Shown here piece after piece: positions 61,752 through 64,000 of a DNA stretch of 64,000 nucleotides. Under the pieces are notes generated by a model. The model saw only the letters and a list, made by a program, of their open reading frames with translations. It ran no database searches and was not told the DNA's origin. The translations under genes and the position numbers were made by a program. The stretch spans positions 1-64,000 of the forward strand of contig JBFHGJ010000009.1 in the NCBI GenBank assembly GCA_041583135.1, written 5' to 3'. Positions within the stretch are counted from its first letter, which is position 1; every line of letters starts with the position of its first letter. This DNA is from JABSOG01 sp041583135 (lineage in GTDB: Bacteria; Pseudomonadota; Gammaproteobacteria; Enterobacterales; Alteromonadaceae).

Positions 61752-63383
61752 ATGGCAGCAACTAAAAATAAGTCCAACTCAGTCAAACAGGCGCTGATTG
61801 GCGCTGTAATGGCGATATCCGCAATATCGCTGATCACCTCGGTGGCAGCGTCTACTTTAATGGATATCCGCCGCCAAAAAGAAGAGTTGGTCAGTCAGTT
61901 GTCTACCTATTCCGACATCATTAGTTTTGCCTCGGTGGCCAGTTTAACCTTTGACGACCCAGAAACCGAAGCAGAGCAATTAAAGTCGTTTAAAGCCGCC
62001 GGACTGATAGAAAACATTCACATCTATCGGCTTGACCCACAAACCAGCGAGCCCGCCTTCTTCTCCAGCTACAACAAGTTCGGCACCCCACCGATCCCTG
62101 TCAAATTCAATCAAATCGAACAGCTTAAGATCCCAAGGTTCACCGATGAGTTTGTCGAGGTAATTAGACCGATTAGAGAAGAAACCAATACCCTGGGTTA
62201 TGTTTATCTGCGCGCCAGTCTCGAACCAATGCATCAGGACATCAATGAAAAACTGCTGATCAACTGTGTCATCGGCCTGTCGATTTTGCTGCTGGCATTT
62301 TTACTGGCGATTAGAATGCAGCGCCGCATTACCAATCCGATAGAGTCGTTTTTGCAAACCGTACACAAGGTTTCAAAAGACAAAGACTATTCGGTCAAAG
62401 TTGAAACCATCAATATTTCTGAGCTGGACATTCTCGCCCGAGCCTTTAATAAGATGCTCGATAGAATTCAGCAACACATTTCAAAGCAGGCAATTGCCGA
62501 GCAGGAAGTCCGTCAGCTCAACCAAAGCTTGGAGCAAAAGGTCAACGAGCGTACTTTGGCGGTCAAAGAATCCAATCAGGAGCTTTTGACCACCCTTGAG
62601 AAGATGCATCAATATCAAAACCAGCTGGTTGAAACAGAAAAAATGGCATCATTGGGGCAAATGGTGGCCGGTATCGCCCATGAGGTCAACACCCCCATTG
62701 GGCTTGGTGTAACCGCCTCGACCTTGATGCAGGACCGGTTGGAGGTGATCAACACCTCTTATCAAGAGAAAACGCTGAGTTCACGACAGTTGGCGAAGTT
62801 TTTGGAAGAAAGCAGAGAAAACTTGGGCATCATCTACCGTAACCTCAACCGCGCCGCTGAACTGATCAGCTCATTCAAGCAAGTGGCGGTAGACCAATCC
62901 AGCGAAGAAAGCCGAGTGTTTAACTTCAAACAGCTGATCAATGAGATCTTACTGTCGCTCAAGCCCAACCTCAAAAAAACCCAACATCAAATCGTCATCG
63001 ACTGCGACAACAACATCAACATATGCAGTATGCCAGGCCCCATCACGCAAATTTTGATCAACCTAGTGATGAACTCGCTGATCCATGCTTTTCCTGATAC
63101 CAATGAAGGCACCATTTCCATTGCGGTCAGTGTCACCGGCGGCTCGTGTAAATTGTGTTACAAAGACAACGGTATCGGCGTGTCTGAGGACATTAAAAAG
63201 CGCATTTTTGATCCCTTTGTCACCACCCGTCGCGGTAAAGGTGGCTCGGGGCTGGGTATGCATTTGGTTTATAACCTTGTCACTCAGGCGCTAAACGGGT
63301 CTATCAATATCTTTAGTGAGAAAGATAATGGCGTAGAATTCAATATTGTCTTCCCCATCACTGCTCGCAGTACACATGAGTAG
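61752..63383 (+). CDS. Membrane sensor histidine kinase with YfiN-like CHASE8 sensor
   Basis: 543 residues: first membrane helix (about 12-36), periplasmic domain (about 37-170) with STYSDIISFASVASLTFDDP and IHIYRLDPQTSEPAFFSSY, resembling the CHASE8 sensor of YfiN-type proteins; second helix (about 175-195), HAMP linker, coiled coil (about 245-295), phospho-acceptor His310 in GIAHEVNTPIG and an HATPase domain (N box NLVMNSLIHAF, G boxes DNGIGV and GGSGLGMH). No receiver domain. ATG 61752. Six nt downstream lies a YfiR-family gene, so the pair probably works as a periplasm-sensing two-component input. Confidence 0.9.
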   Translation: MAATKNKSNSVKQALIGAVMAISAISLITSVAASTLMDIRRQKEELVSQLSTYSDIISFASVASLTFDDPETEAEQLKSFKAAGLIENIHIYRLDPQTSEPAFFSSYNKFGTPPIPVKFNQIEQLKIPRFTDEFVEVIRPIREETNTLGYVYLRASLEPMHQDINEKLLINCVIGLSILLLAFLLAIRMQRRITNPIESFLQTVHKVSKDKDYSVKVETINISELDILARAFNKMLDRIQQHISKQAIAEQEVRQLNQSLEQKVNERTLAVKESNQELLTTLEKMHQYQNQLVETEKMASLGQMVAGIAHEVNTPIGLGVTASTLMQDRLEVINTSYQEKTLSSRQLAKFLEESRENLGIIYRNLNRAAELISSFKQVAVDQSSEESRVFNFKQLINEILLSLKPNLKKTQHQIVIDCDNNINICSMPGPITQILINLVMNSLIHAFPDTNEGTISIAVSVTGGSCKLCYKDNGIGVSEDIKKRIFDPFVTTRRGKGGSGLGMHLVYNLVTQALNGSINIFSEKDNGVEFNIVFPITARSTHE

Positions 63384-63389
63384 GCAACA

Positions 63390-63977
63390 ATGGTCGTATC
63401 GTTTAGTTTTATTCATCCGATACGATACCCTCACCTGTGGTTAGTGATGGTGCTGTTGCTGCTTTGCAGCCCTTGGGCCAAGGCCGAACAGAACATGCGT
63501 AAAACCATGCGCGTCAAGGCCGCTTTCATTTATCAAATGTCAAAGTTTGTCAATTGGACCTCAGACGAGCGCAACCCCTTGGTATTTTGCCTGTTTGATG
63601 ATCCTCGCCCCTATAACGTCAATGTTGTCTTAAGCGCCTTAGAAAAGCAGGGAAAGCTCAACTCACAGGGCCATCCGGTAAAAACACGCCTCATCGGCAC
63701 CGAGCAAATGCATGATCCGGGCCAGTACGATGACTGCTCATTGGTTTATTTCAATAACGACATCGACCAGAAACTGAGGCCTGCGATGTATATTGCACTG
63801 GGCAAAACCATTCTCACCATTGGCGCCAACAAGGGCTTTGTCGAGCAAGGTGGAATGACGGCCTTAGTTTATGAAAAAGGAAAACACAAACTCTATATCA
63901 ATCGTGATAGCTATGAGTCTAGCTTGGTAAAAATACGCTCTCGACTGTTGTCACTGGCCAAATTTTATCCCAAATAA
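63390..63977 (+). CDS. YfiR-family periplasmic protein (DUF4154)
   Basis: 195 residues, complete before the window ends. Signal peptide (about 1-32, ends SPWAKA), then the YfiR pattern MRVKAAFIYQMSKFVNWTSD, NPLVFCLFDDPRP, CSLVYFNN, ILTIGANKGFVEQGGMTALV, KHKLYINRDSYES. In Pseudomonas YfiR binds and restrains the cyclase YfiN through its periplasmic domain; here the neighbour is a histidine kinase with a similar sensor, so an analogous restraint of the kinase is likely. Three cysteines or fewer in the mature part. Cotranscribed with the kinase (6-nt gap). Confidence 0.88.
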   Translation: MVVSFSFIHPIRYPHLWLVMVLLLLCSPWAKAEQNMRKTMRVKAAFIYQMSKFVNWTSDERNPLVFCLFDDPRPYNVNVVLSALEKQGKLNSQGHPVKTRLIGTEQMHDPGQYDDCSLVYFNNDIDQKLRPAMYIALGKTILTIGANKGFVEQGGMTALVYEKGKHKLYINRDSYESSLVKIRSRLLSLAKFYPK

Positions 63978-64000
63978 AGAAACTTTATCAGCTAAAGCCA

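Overview
The window looks like a chromosomal segment of a marine gammaproteobacterium of the Alteromonadales type (Shewanella/Ferrimonas-like). This rests on two conserved gene blocks and on the family-level look of the proteins; the genus cannot be fixed by reading alone. The first block, rpoD // aroC-prmB | smrB, sixA, fadJ-fadI, matches the E. coli aroC-prmB-smrB-sixA-fadJ-fadI neighbourhood, with an M16 peptidase and a GGDEF/EAL protein inserted. The second block, apt-dnaX-ybaB-recR-htpG-adk-hemH, also keeps the E. coli order but carries insertions. No phage, insertion sequence, CRISPR array, tRNA or rRNA was recognised. One tmRNA gene (ssrA) is present.

Layout. 0-15 kb: rpoD with its own promoter and terminator, aroC and prmB, divergent smrB, sixA, a zinc peptidase, a PAS-PAS-GGDEF-EAL protein, and the anaerobic-type beta-oxidation pair fadI-fadJ, which has a FadR-like operator just inside its promoter. 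15-22 kb: a tightly overlapping MoxR-DUF58-DUF4381-BatA-BatB/C-BatD operon. 22-26 kb: an ECF sigma factor with a DUF3379 probable anti-sigma factor, then an overlapping MbnP/MbnH-like lipoprotein pair, then ssrA. 26-32 kb: an accessory stretch with dispersed palindromic repeats, small lipoproteins, hypothetical proteins and an AAA-type nucleotide-binding protein. 32-39 kb: a cold-shock-domain protein, an OPT-family transporter, and a TonB-dependent receptor translationally coupled to a large beta-propeller protein with a GlyGly-CTERM sorting tail. 40-45 kb: tyrS-cnoX, divergent from a MepM-like endopeptidase and anmK (cell-wall turnover). 45-57 kb: the hemH...apt block, interrupted by two tandem beta-propeller-only paralogues, a RibD_C-family reductase and a periplasmic solute-binding protein. 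57-64 kb: a single-domain response regulator, two phasin paralogues, a divergent Marinobacter-type two-domain fatty acyl reductase, and a CHASE8-like/HAMP histidine kinase followed by a YfiR-family protein.

How the parts fit. fadIJ and FadR control suggest fatty-acid use. The phasins and the alcohol-forming acyl reductase suggest neutral-lipid or polyester storage. The Bat operon, the ECF/MbnPH cluster, the MepM/AnmK pair and the TonB/propeller pair are envelope functions. The most instructive sequence-level signals are: a complete E. coli-like programmed -1 frameshift cassette in dnaX; a hemH gene whose conserved N-terminus extends upstream of any normal start codon; a FadR-type operator before fadI; twin palindromes in the acyl-reductase promoter region; and the tandem propeller paralogues.
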